A program made the position numbers and the translations under genes. A DNA stretch of 64,000 nt from Kingdonia uniflora (taxonomy: Eukaryota > Streptophyta > Magnoliopsida > Ranunculales > Circaeasteraceae). The stretch covers positions 1,240,001-1,304,000 of the forward strand of contig JACGCM010001497.1 of assembly GCA_014058105.1 (NCBI GenBank), given 5' to 3'. How positions within the stretch are numbered: the first letter of the stretch is position 1; every line of letters begins with the position of its first letter. The notes beneath the pieces are model-generated. The model worked only from the letters and a program-made list of their open reading frames with translations. It was not told the DNA's origin and did no database searches. Of the stretch, positions 22,263 to 34,038 are shown one piece after another.

Positions 22263-23401
22263 TAGGGCTGGCAATTTAACCCACCCCGCCGGATCCCTGC
22301 CCACCCCCCCCCCCCCCCCTTAATGAGGCGGGTATGGTATGACTATAGTGGGTATGGGGGGGGTTTGGTAAAAAAAACCATTTATTAATTGGGGCGGGTC
22401 TGGTTTTAGCCTAAATAAACGGGGCCCCGTCACCCGACCCAATTATATATGATATGTCCTGAATACCCTTATGAGTTATGAGAATATGAGTAACCTAATT
22501 CACTTAATCACTTCTTTCCTCCTCTCTTACTTCCTTCAAGTTCAACCTCCACAACCTCTACAAATTTATTTCAACCTTTGTAATCAAACATCAGTCTGTA
22601 CCAATTACCAAATTCATTTCAATCTTCATTTCCATTTGAATCATTTCAACCTTCATCCTCCAAATTCAAGGTTACGAAGATTCAAACAACAATTAAGTCT
22701 GTGATTATTTTATAATTCAACCTCTACATCATTCATTGAGAAGTTTACGAAGATTGGATAGATTACCAATCGATTGGAACAACGTTTACATCAGTGATAT
22801 GTTTCAAACCAATCTCTACATCAGTGATCTATTTTAGGAAGTATACAACATTTGCAAATTATAGAGATTACTAATCGATTCAGGTAACTCCTCCAAGTCT
22901 CCAACAATCCAGAAGCTTGAAACACCAATTAAGTCTCAACGTTTACAAGTTACTAAGATTAGTCTCAACATTTATAACCTTAATTCTGATTTGATCCATT
23001 TCAAGTGATTGATAAGATAAGAATATAACTATTGCAGTGCAGCACACTCTATGATGTTTGTTCTTACTGCAATGTAGCACATTGCATGATCTTTTATTGT
23101 GTGTGTGTGCACTATGTACCTGATTTAGTTTAGTTTAGTTTTTTTTTTTTTTTACGGGTAATTTCTATTTTTTTTTGTAAAATTTCATAAATGGGGTGGG
23201 TTTGGGGATCCCCACTTAGGATAAACGGGTGTTAAATGGGTGATGGGGCGGGTTTGGTATTGAAAAATTTAAACTGGGCGGGTTTGGGTATTCCCCATTT
23301 AAGTCAAATGGTAATGGGGCGGGTATGGGGGTATGGTAATTTGGCGGGTATGGGGATGGTATTACTCCACCCGCCCCAAACCCGACCCATTACCACCCCT
23401 A
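22263..23401. mobile_element. Non-autonomous hAT-type DNA transposon
   Basis: 1139 bp with terminal inverted repeats TAGGGCTGGCAAT and, on the other strand at the right end, TAGGGGTGGTAAT. It is flanked on both sides by the identical 8-bp direct repeat GTATTTTA (22255-22262 and 23402-23409), the target-site length of hAT elements. The interior has many GGGCGGGTATGG / GGGCGGGTTTGG motifs near both ends (subterminal repeats), a run of 16 C at 22304-22319, and no transposase. A related locus without the element is at 33205-33385. Confidence 0.88.
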
Positions 23402-25814
23402 GTATTTTAAATTTCAAGGCCAAAAGCTAAAAAAATTAATCCCGACTAAAAACCTCTCTTCTCTTCCCCCGACTCATAACTCTCCTAAAAAAACTGTGTT
23501 CTATCTCCCTATAAAATATTTGAAGTACTTCGAGTCTGTTCTCTCCAACAAAGCTTCAAACTTTAAATTTGATCTCCCTCACGCAACAAATAGGTACGCT
23601 TTAAACTTCATTTTTTTTTCTCTCTCTTTCTCTTTCTCATGTTTGCTGGTGAATCAAATTCCTTCATTCAGGTTTACCATTATAATAAAAGTTTGAGTTA
23701 TGCATACTCATTGAATTAGGTCTGAATCGAATTTCTTCATATGGGTTTCACTATGATAACCAAAGTATAAGTTTAGTATACTCATTGAATCAATTTCCTT
23801 CATAGGGGCTGAACGCCCTTCACAAGATTTAGTTAGTACTTCATGCACAAATTTAATTATATAATTAGAAGATTAATTATATGCATTTAGTATAATCAGG
23901 TTTTTTTGTTTGTGGTAAGTTCCAATTTTTATTTATTTATAAAATTGCATTAGTGATTGTATCTACCTTCTAATCCCTTTTTGAAGTTGGCGTCAGTAAA
24001 AACTTTATGCATTACCTGGATAAATATTTGATATTTCCTGAAGAGAAGGAAGAATATTTTAAATTAATGTGAGGCTTTCATTACTGTGAAATAAGTTGGT
24101 GTTATATCATGATAACAAAAACTCAAGTGATAAGAGTATTATTATTCTATATTTTGCATCAGCCCTTTAAAATAGTTATACATTAAATATGGGGTTCTAA
24201 TGCTAAGGGTGTATTGCAGGTGTCAATAACCCACATTTCTCTCGGTGGTGTATGCTTAATTCTTCATCATACCAGTTAGTCAGGTTCGAAGGGTCGCTTA
24301 TTTTTGTGATAATTATATTGTGATTTAGCATGGTTTATCATTATTCCAATATTATGTGGACTACGCAGTAAATAGATTATTTTTAGTCATGTATAGATTG
24401 AATATTATTGGTTAGTTTTTGGTATCCATCAAAGTCAATGTTTATTCTATCTTTATTTGGTCTGTATTAGTTGGCAGGTAGTAACTTTGTATAGAAAACA
24501 TTTTTTGCGTAGTATTTTGGATTTTTGGGGTTTGTATCAGAAACCAACATTATATTTATTTTATTTTTTTGGTTAAGATTAAAAATCATTAATGGGGAAA
24601 AACTCCATTCTATGTAATGGTCCATAGTTAACAATCTAAGGCGAATTGTTTACAATTTACCTTGGATTGTTAACTATGGACCATCTTGCATCCTCCCTTG
24701 CTATATCCTCGATATTGGTAGTCCACCTTTAACTTATCTCAAATTTGCTATTTTCTTATAGACTATACACTTTGTTGATGCACTGAAATAAAGTAGACCC
24801 AAAGGTGATGTTTTTATTTAGACTTTGCTTAATGTTCCTCCCAAACTTAGAAGATATTTCATTGAGGTTATATCATTCAACTATGCCAGTTTATGGATGA
24901 AAATAAATATGAAGTTGCTACTGGGATTTTACCTTCCAAAGTCCATTGTCCGCTTTATAGACCATAACTAACAAAGTCAATACTGTGTATATAGCAATAC
25001 GTCTAAAGCTCATATGATAAAATTGATCCCTTTAAAATTTGATGTAATTTTTTAGTAAACGCGCTTATAATTAAATATTATTTTGTATAAATGGTCACCC
25101 TTTTCGCTTGGTATCAACTTATGCATTCAAGTAAATCATTTATGGTCTTAGATTTTACGTAAATATACCCATTGGTTCCTAATTTATGTCTTCTGTAACT
25201 AAATGTCCAGCTTAAAATATTATTCTCTTAAATATTCTTTTCTTATAAAGTATATAATGAAGAAACAATGATTATGTGCTAAACAACCCCTCAACGGATA
25301 AAATTTCGGGTAATTGTGTTCTTTGTATCTTATAGCATGGGTACAAGATCAGTATAAAAAGAGATATAAGGGGTAATGGAGGATATAATTGTTTAAGTAA
25401 TAATTTTCAGATCACTCAATTCTCATATTTTTAATTTCTGAATCAGTAGCGCCGCTCTCCATAACTCTCTACTTCTAACTCTAACCTTCACCTTTAAGTG
25501 AAAACCACAAAGAAATATGTCAAAGTCAACTTAAATATTTAAAGGATGAAGACACTTATCTAATGAATGATGTTTTTGCAACATACTTAGTTACATAGTT
25601 GTTGCTAGATATAAAGGCACATAGTCATGTGCTTGCATACATCTACCATGTTGCATACATTTTCATTTTAGTTTTGCATTTTGAAGTATTATAAAACTTA
25701 ACAGTCTAGAAGTTTGTGTGAATGGTAAAAGGTCTTTGAGATAGAAATCTTACATCTAATGAAAATACAGGATTGCTAGATTTGAATCGCTTTGTTATTT
25801 ATGATGTAATAATA
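23402..25814. other. Unassigned AT-rich region with a 5'-UTR-like start
   Basis: No coding sequence recognised. 23440-23650 is pyrimidine-rich, like a plant 5' leader, with a possible donor (AATAG|GTACGC at about 23590). A hairpin lies at 24617-24684. Confidence 0.4.
24617..24684. repeat. Short near-perfect hairpin
   Basis: Two 32-nt arms starting ATGGTCCATAGTTAACAATC pair at 29 of 32 positions around the 4-nt loop TTTA (24649-24652). No clear target duplication flanks it. Confidence 0.85.
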
Positions 25815-26029
25815 CCTTTATTTTAGCAAAAGGTAAGAGTATATTGAAGAAAAAAGAGATACAACTGAGGGGAGGCAATGTCAGGCCCAATAAACTAAGT
25901 AAATCTAAAGTAGCATACATGTGGGTCTTCCACTTTAGTTAAAAAACTAGGCCTATCATGGAATCTTTTTGGACAACCTGCAGGGAGATATCTACTCCTC
26001 TTTGCAACTTAGATTGCTGAAAAGTTTGC

Positions 26030-26344
26030 CTCTTTCCAACAGTGAGAGAACCTAAGAGTCAAGAATGACTTCTCAATCTTATTCCATCGAGCTCTATGAT
26101 GCCAGGGGACTTGGTTTCTTGAAAAACTTTGAATCGTTGATTGAAAATCTGCTTCTATCTAAATGTAATTCCAGCTTCTTTGAACTGCCAAAAAAAGAGC
26201 TTCAATCACGGCTTCACATTCCGTATAGAAGAAGGTTTTGATGCTTACCCCATGGGAGAGAACACCAATGACTTCCCCATTATGATTTCTCGCAATATCA
26301 CCGGTACCTGCTGATCCTGGTGATCCCATTGCAACTACCCCCAC
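26030..26344 (-). pseudogene. LINE G RNase H domain
   Basis: Reads KINVGVVAMGSPGSAGTGDIARNHNGEVIG, then TECEAVIEALFLAVQ, and after a stop FSHCWKEANFSA. These are the DGA...GxxGxGGIxRNxxG, E-A-EALxxAL and HxxREANxxAD positions of the plant LINE RNase H; the first catalytic Asp (DGA) reads GVV, so it is lost. Confidence 0.75.
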
Positions 26345-26679
26345 ATTAATCTTGACTTCCTGAAACCAAGGCAGTACTCAGGTGCAGCTCTGAACACGAG
26401 GAAGAGGTCTAGCTTTAACGAGAACGCCCAACGCAATGACGATGACAAGTTCAAAGCTGTTATTGGACATGCTGTTTACAGACAGATCTGCTGCTTCTTT
26501 AACTGCAGTAAGAATCTTACATTTAAGATCAGTTAAGCGAGAGGGAATCCCCTCGAAAATAATGTCATTTCTGGCTCGCCAAAGAAAGTAGATAAAGTTA
26601 AGAACCGCAGCTTTCCAAAGGTCTGAAATGTAAGCACTCTTCTGGGAACATGAATCAATAGTTTGGTTGAGGTCTAAGA

Positions 26680-27150
26680 AAGCAGCTTGGTTGATCCTGG
26701 TGATCCCATTGCCAAATCAGGTGGTCGAGAGTTTCCTGGTTGCATAGACAGAAAGAGAATCTGGAAATCAGTATCAGTCCCATCTTAATTAGGTTATCCT
26801 CAGTTGGCAGCGAGTTGTGGCAGACTTTTCAGATAAAAGAAGCAATTCTTGGCTGGATAACTTTGCCATTTGTATAGCTGTACCACTACACTTTCGGCCG
26901 GTGAGAGCTGATGATATCAAAGGCGTTATGCACCGAGAAATATCCCTGTGGGTGGTGCTTCCAAACTCTAATGTCTTGGCCTAAATTGTTCAGAGAAAGC
27001 CTATTCAGATCGATGCCATAAGAGTTTAGAAAATCCATAATTGCTTGAGGAGCCAACCATTCATTCTGAGAAATAATTTGACTGAGTTTATATGTACAAT
27101 GCTTCCAGATTTCAGGTTGGATGTTCAAGAGGTCCATGAGAGCAGCCTCT
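26680..27150 (-). pseudogene. LINE G zf-RVT-like region
   Basis: Contains IRVWKHHPQGYFSVHNAFDII (26886-27137), then IASFIWKVCHNSLPT and a CLCN..ETLDHLIW segment, the typical region between plant LINE RT and RNase H with a Cys/His cluster. It is broken by frameshifts. Confidence 0.7.
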
Positions 27151-27191
27151 GAACCCCAACAGTCTCTCTAGAAATCAATGTCTCTGCCCGA

Positions 27192-28725
27192 TCAAATGAT
27201 CCATTTGGAATTGGCTTGAACCGCGGCAATAACTTCCTTCAGTCCATTCCAGATTGAGGAGTGATTGTTGAAGGGAATAAGAAGGCCTTCTCTTGTAAGG
27301 AATTTAGCTCGGAGAAAAGTTGCCCAAGGATCATGAGCATTTAGGAAACCCCAACCCCGTTTCATTAGCATAGATAGGTTTATATCTCTCAACCCACGAA
27401 TACCAATGCTTCCTTCACTAGGGTGCTTGCAAACTTTATTCCATTTGATTGTGACAAATTCCTGCTTATCCGGATTACCAGACCACAAGAAGTTTCTAAT
27501 AATTATTTCACCCTCTTGGATAGCTGCGTTCGGCCACTTGCAAATAGCCATATTATAAATAGGAAGGCTTGCAAGAATAAATTTAGCCAGGATAATTCGA
27601 CTTTGAAAGGAGAGAATCTTCCCACTCCATCCAGAAGCCCTAGACCGAATTTTATCGATAAGAGGAGCCACCGTTGCCTTCGAGACTCTGCCTTGAACCA
27701 AAGGAATCCCAAGATACTTCTCTGGAAGATTGCCCAAACCAAAACCAAAGAGTGAGGCAATGGTATTCAGTCTAAAGGAGGTCAAAGAGCTGGCAAAATT
27801 TTTACATTTCTGTTTGTTGATCCACTGACTTGATGATGATTGATAAACCTCCATGAGAATTTTTAATGCCTTAAGACCTTTAATGTCTCCTTTAGTAAAA
27901 ATGAGAATATCATCGGCAAAAAGAAGATGGGTAGGGCAAGGAGTGTTCTTGTAAATAACCATAGGTTTAAGAATCTGCTTGTCGCGTAACCAAGAAATTC
28001 CCTTGCTGAAGACATATTCCACAAAGGCAAAAAGAATTGGAGAGAGAGGGTATCCCTGTCGGAGACCTCTTAAGGCTTTGAAAAATTCGCAAGGCCCGCC
28101 ATTTATGAGCACGGAGATATGAATACTATTAAGAATCACACTTATCCATCGACAAAATTGATAGGAGAAACCCAATCTTTCAAGCACTTGGAGAAGGAAA
28201 AGCCAACTCACTGTATCAAACGCTTGTGAAATGTCGATCTTAAGACCAACGTTCCCATTCTTTCTACTTTTTCTCAACTCATTAGTCATCTCCGAAGCTA
28301 GAGCAATCATGGAGAGAATAGACCTGCCAGGAACAAACCCACTCTGTTCGGCGGAAACAATGTCTGGTGTAATCTCGCTTAGTCTTGAAGCGAGAATTTT
28401 CGTTATTATTTTAAAAGCAAAATTGCTCAAATAGATAGGCCGGAAAAATCCCCATTGTGCTTAACTCTTTAACTTTTGGGATAAGGACCAAGAAGTTAGA
28501 GTTAAAGCCCTTTGGGATAGTAGAATCTACAAAGAAAGAAATCACTGCCTTGCTAAGGTCGTTGCCGATGACATCCCAAAACTTCTGGAAGAAAACCCCG
28601 CTAAACCCATCTGGCCCGGGACTGTTATCTCCACTGAGAGCGAAAGTAGCCAGCCTAACTTCTTCAGAAGAGGGACAAACTCTAAGCATCGAGTTATGAT
28701 CAGCTGTAACCATCTTGGGGAGCAA
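27192..28725 (-). pseudogene. LINE G reverse transcriptase, nearly continuous
   Basis: The N-terminal part (28411-28725) contains SGDNSPGPDGFSGVFF and LIPKV. One frameshift near 28435 separates it from a 412-codon open stretch (27192-28430) with EQSGFVPGRSI, LKIDISQAFDTVSW (catalytic Asp present), LRGLRQGYPLSPILF and LLFADDIL (catalytic Asp pair present). An additional upstream stretch is at 28777-29025. This is the best-preserved coding stretch in the window and suggests a comparatively recent insertion. Confidence 0.9.
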
Positions 28726-29080
28726 ACCTAAGAGGTCTTCGTTAATAGCTGAGTGAACATGAGTAAATTTGGTTGATTAATATTCCACAATGTGCTCTTT
28801 AAGCTCAGCCTGGGAGGATAAAATAGATCCGTTATCAAGAGTAATCTCAGTAATAAGACTCTTTTGAAGTCTGATCCTATGAAGAGCATGGAAATATTTA
28901 GAGTTTCGCTCCCCGCTGGTCAGCCAAGAGGCTTTTTCTTTTTGCCTCCATACAGCATCTTTAATATCTAATAGACTGTTTAGGGAGAGATGTTTAGCTG
29001 TGGCTTCTTTCATCAAAATATTCAAGTAGTTCTAGTCCAGCTGGAGCTGTAGATTCTCAAGTTTAGCTGCCGAAGTCTCC

Positions 29081-32064
29081 ATACAGCATGTTAATACCAC
29101 TGCGCAAAAGAAGAATTACAACATATAATTGGATAGTTAGTTTATATGGTAGAGTTCTTGAGAATGAAAGTTTATCTCCATATCTCATGGGAGGATGGCT
29201 ACTTATTATACTTTTTAAAATCACCCATGCTTTGACTACCATAATAAATCAACATATAAGTCTTTAACCACACAAATCCTTAATTATCGCAGGTTTTTCA
29301 TGTATAATCTAGCTCTTCTAATGCAAGTCCTACAAAAACAATGTACTAACCGTATTAGATTTGTTAAGGTGTGTTTGTTAGGGCTTTCTAAGGTAATTTT
29401 CCAGATAATAAACTGATTGGGTATTTTCTTTCTTTAAAAATATGATTGATTGGGTAATGCTCAATATCAGTTAAGTTAGTTGTTTATTGTTAATACTTAG
29501 GTATTGCTATGACTATTTCATTCTAAGAATTATCATAAGTTCAATATGACCAAACCCACCTTTCCCCAAGTATCTTTCTCATCGAGGTACTTCGCTATTT
29601 TTCCAAACATGAAAGTAGTTTTGAGATATTTATCATGCGCTAAGCTTTATTACTAATGAGTAGGTTTCGACCAAATAAAATTTATTTCCTTCTTTTCGTA
29701 GGTTGTAATGGAATTCTAATATTTAAGAAATTAGAGTCTTGCTATACTTTGAAGATAAATTTTGGAGACTGCCCCATGGAAGAATTTATAAACATGTTCT
29801 AGACATTATTTTTGCTAATCGCAACAGGTAATTTTTATCTTACCTTTTATTTATACGTTCAGTAAAATACCCTAAGTTGATATAATAACAATTTAGCTAG
29901 ATTGTAATAATTAAAATAAAAATATAAGTTGGCATACAAAAAAATAAAGTACCATTACCAATATAGAGTAATATTGAGATCATTTCAATTTCAGGTGCTC
30001 CTTTTTTACTTCACTCTTAGGAGCTTATAAGAATAATAGTAAATAATCAATTGGAGTTTATAAGAGACACATAAGTATTCAATTTGATATTCAATGGAGG
30101 TCTGTGTCCATATCCATTTTTCCTACATTGGTTATCTGGAAAATCTTGATAGCACAAGTTTACATCTTTAATTACCCACTTATCGACCATTGTGTTTATG
30201 TGTTTTGCTTTCACTCTCTTAGTGAAGTAATTTATGTAATTGATATGCACCAAAATAACTAATGCAAAAAGTCAAAATTAAATTAGGGTATGCATAAGGT
30301 ATTTTTCCTAATCATCATTTACTACTTAAAGCAATGCAACAAAATGGGTTTAGCTCCATTAACATAGTCTTAATCAATAGAAATCTGTAGTCAAATAAGC
30401 AGCCAACCCTTCAAACAAGGCAACAAATTTTTATTGAATAGCTCGACCACCAAGGCGACAAAATAAGGGAAGGAGTTGTTCGTGAGCTAAGGCCTTAAGG
30501 CTTAAATCCAAGTTTTGAACGAATAAACTTCAAAGCACTTCCTTAGGGTTTATAACATTCCCTTTTTACTTCATATTGTCTTCATTTAAAAATTAACAAT
30601 CATGTGGTTTTCTACATTGATATTAGTTTTGCTTTTGTACAGTGAAGATTAACGGGATGTTGACGTTGTTATCTGAGATCCTCCCAGTACATCATTAGCT
30701 TAATGCAATCGTAATAAGAATGCAAAGACATCATAGAAGCCACAAATATTGATCATCACTTTAATCTTAGAATGTTGATGTATTATCTAATGTGTATTCT
30801 TTCATTTTTTGTAAACATCATGTAATGTTATTCAAGGATCCACATAATTATTTTACGAAGTGTTTTAAATATTGGATTCATTTTAAGGGACTTCAATTTG
30901 ATGTAAGGAAGGGTAGGTCTTCCACCATTCAGATGTAGACAAGAACAATATGACCTAGACTTGAACAAGTCAATTGTTTTTATTTTTCATGGTACTTTTA
31001 TTCACTATAAGAAATATTTTGTGAATGATCCAGGTATGTTCATTAATTTTCCCTTCTCTAAGATTTTCATTATTCATACATGATATTTCCAATGCAATGT
31101 TTATCTTATATTTGGCACCCTAAAGAATATTTGTAGTTTACTTTATTCTCAAAAGAGTTGTTGAAAATTCCCCAAAATTACCAACTGGATTATTTACAAA
31201 GTGCGGGTCTCCATGTAAACTTTGTAAATAGCTAACCATGGTCGAACTCCCTTTGATGGAGCATCTTCTTCCTTATGCATGACCTGGGCCTTGGTATCCT
31301 CGAGCAACAACTCAATCTCTGATTTTAGAAGTTATAATCTATAGGGTGAGAAAGCATGTATGGTTTATTTTGAAAAATATTCAATGTATAGTTATTATTT
31401 TGATATCTATAATTTTGTTAATTCCCTATTGTGAGTTTTTTTTTCTTCTTTGGCAAGATCAAGACCCTAGCATCCTTGAGCAACAACTTGTGTTCTGAAT
31501 TCACAAATTGTTATCTCCAAGGTGAGAAAACATGTAAGTTTTATATTAAAAATATTCAATGTATATTGATTTAGTTTACCAATTGAATATTACAGCTTAG
31601 AACTACACAAGTTTATCTTTTTAGGAATCGAATGCATTAAGATAATAAATTACCAGAGCTCCAATCCTAGAAAATATGTAACAACTGACTGGAAAAGAAG
31701 CCATTCTTTTTTTTTATTACGAAATTATGCCGAAGGTAAATAACAGTTAAGCATAGACAAATGAAATAACTATGCGTGTTCGGTAAAAATGGTATGTATA
31801 ATATTCATTCAAAAATTTAGTTTATTGAATTTGTATTGGCCTAATTAAGATATGATCTTCTTTATTGCTTTGGCCACTAATATGAATAATGGAGATAAAC
31901 TTATTCGAATTTAAGATGATTAGCAAACTATGTTTCTGATATCTAAATGCAAATAGGTTTATTTTTTAATGTCTCAGAGATCAGAGTTTTGTTAGGCTTT
32001 AAGTTATTGGTTGCACATCTTACATTTTAAGCCATAATGTTCCCAATTGATAATATGTTTAAAC
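29081..32064. other. Unassigned AT-rich region
   Basis: No gene recognised. It contains an internal direct duplication at 31277-31400 and 31453-31575. Confidence 0.5.
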
Positions 32065-32689
32065 TAGGCCTATTTTCAGATCGGATCGGATCGAAAATGG
32101 GTGCAGTTGGAATTTTTCCAGAACTGTAAAATCTATTTTGATCCGATCCAATTTTTTTCAGAAATCCGAAAATTATTCCAAATTCGAAAAAAATGGATTT
32201 TTCATAATAATCAAAAATTTTGGATTAAAAATTCCAAAAATATTGGAAATATTAGGTAATATTTGTGAAAATAGTGAATCTTTGGCCTTTTATATTTAAA
32301 ATTAAACGTAATTTTCCCAAATCAAAATATCTAACCCTTATTCATACAATAGTAACATCACCACATCTCCATCTAACATTTTTTTCATTAAACTACATAA
32401 AACACATTAAATATTGAATAAGAATATTTAGAAAAATTGTATAAGAGGGTATTCAGAATAATTGAATCTTGTTCAGAATAATCGAATCGGATCTTGTTCG
32501 GAATAATCGAATAAGGAATTTTGGAATTTCAGAATAGTAGAAAGCTAACCGATTCCGATCTAATTTTTTTTAAAATAATTCAAAAATTGGATTTTTGAAA
32601 ATCATAACTATAAAATAGGGTTCTGAAATCGAAAAAATTAGATCATAAATCATAAAAAATTAGAAATTCAGACAAAAGTTGCAGCCCTA
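32065..32689. mobile_element. Second non-autonomous hAT-type element
   Basis: Left end TAGGCCTATTTTC; right end on the opposite strand TAGGGCTGCAAC. The flanking octamers are GTTTAAAC (32057-32064) and GTTTGGAC (32690-32697), alike at 6 of 8 positions with two A/G differences. The interior is rich in GATCGGATCGGATCG-like and GAAATTCC-like sequence with no coding capacity. It is older than the element at 22263. Confidence 0.62.
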
Positions 32690-32697
32690 GTTTGGAC

Positions 32698-34033
32698 ATA
32701 AGATATCTGCACTTATTTTAGGTTTGTACAGACAAACCTATTGGTAAATTTCCAGTAATTTGGGCCCTTGAATTTTAAATGGGGTTAATTTAGATTATGT
32801 TTGACATATTTCTGGATATATAATTCAAATTGTAAATTGCGACCTTAAATTTTGTATTTTAGTACTCTTGGAAATCCCTTTATGAATTCTCTAACTGCAA
32901 CCAATGTTGGATATTTAATTCTGTAAACTAGATTTAGCAATTTTGTAGACTAATTAAATTTGTTGGTTTTATATATTTCTAGAGGCCGTGGAAGAAATAA
33001 TTATATATATTTTTTAGCTTTGTTACATATTGGATCTTTAGATCAAATGGTATAACGCTTGGGAATGGAAATAAATTTCCAAATTTTTCAAGTGATGGTG
33101 GTTCAAACCCTCTGAGATTTGTTAACAACCGATTTATCTATCAATTATAAATTTAAACATTCATGCGTAGCACCGGCTCATAGCCTAGCCTCTCTATTAA
33201 AATGGGGAAGTATTTTGGTCGATTGGGATAAGTCTGCCTTATGTCCAGAGATAAAAAGGGGTCGGGAGGCGCTGTGGGTACCTCGAGATTAAGAATTTTG
33301 GTAGTTTAAATTTTAAGGCCAAAAGATGAAAAACCCAATCCTGACACAAATATCTACTTCTCCTCCCCTGACACTTTCTCCACAAAAAAACTGCCAACCC
33401 TCTACGGTTTTGAATCTTGCACTCTCATTGTTTCTCTTTCTCTCATCTACTTCAATCTAGGGTTTCAGCAATTCGGTTGTTAATGACAAATCACCAGAAA
33501 TTGTAGGGGTTTCTTCATCTCAAAACTTTCACACTCTAAAATTAGCGCCTCTCACATAAACAATCTTTCTTTTCTCCTTGGATTTAGGGGTTTAATAATT
33601 TGATTATTAATAGAAAATCACCAGAAAAAGTTGGGGTTTCTTCCTTTATGACATCAGATTATAGCAGCATCTTTCCTAACCCTTATTGCACTAACAAATT
33701 TAGAAAAATGAAAAAGAATGGAAAGATCTATTAGTAGCAAATTTTAATTATTTTGGAGTTATGGGTAGAGCAGTGAGGAGGAGCTCACGGTGCTGCCACG
33801 TCACACTAAGGTTGTTGTTAAGAAAGCAATTTTTCTTGGGGAGTGGCGTTGGCTGGTAATTTTCCTAATTTTTTCTTTGACTTTGTTTATTCTAGGTTTG
33901 AATTTAGTGGGTTTTGCATACTGTGGTGAATTGGTTAGGTTTAGGAATTGATTTGGAACATTGGATTTCAAGCATTTGGGTTTTGGGCGAGTTAATTTTG
34001 AATTTGGTTATTAATGAATTAATGTTGGTGTAG
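32698..34033. other. Unassigned region with SINE-like and leader-like sequence
   Basis: No complete gene. A SINE-like pol III box lies at 33030-33130, a module similar to 22145-22254 plus 23402-23480 at 33205-33385, and an internal duplication at 33460-33523 and 33587-33650. CT-rich plant 5'-leader-like sequence covers 33330-33600. Confidence 0.45.
33030..33130 (+). repeat. SINE-like sequence (tRNA-type pol III boxes)
   Basis: A box-A-like AGATCAAATGGTATAAC and, about 50 nt on, GGTGGTTCAAACCC, which fits the box B consensus GGTTCRANNCC. A similar pair is at 44222-44300. Ends and target duplications not found. Confidence 0.35.
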
Positions 34034-34038
34034 CTTTA

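Larger units (their letters stand above)
25815..29080 (-). mobile_element. L1-type LINE G, 5'-truncated
   Basis: The minus-strand order is a pre-RT linker, reverse transcriptase, zf-RVT-like region, plant-type RNase H, and a short 3' part. The endonuclease and ORF1 are absent, as in a typical 5' truncation at about 29080. The left end is uncertain because no poly-A is visible; the sequence similarity to LINE H fades near 25850. It is separate in sequence from LINE H. Confidence 0.85.

Noticed and set aside
22471..22704. 77-codon frame inside the hAT-type element
   Set aside because: Low complexity (Asn, Phe, Leu, Pro) and inside a non-autonomous transposon; no transposase motif.
25690..25790. 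Possible SINE with box-B-like GATTTGAATCGC
   Set aside because: Only a weak box B, no box A at the right distance, and no second copy in the window.
27423..28699. Plus-strand open frames over LINE G
   Set aside because: Shadows of the LINE reverse transcriptase on the minus strand.
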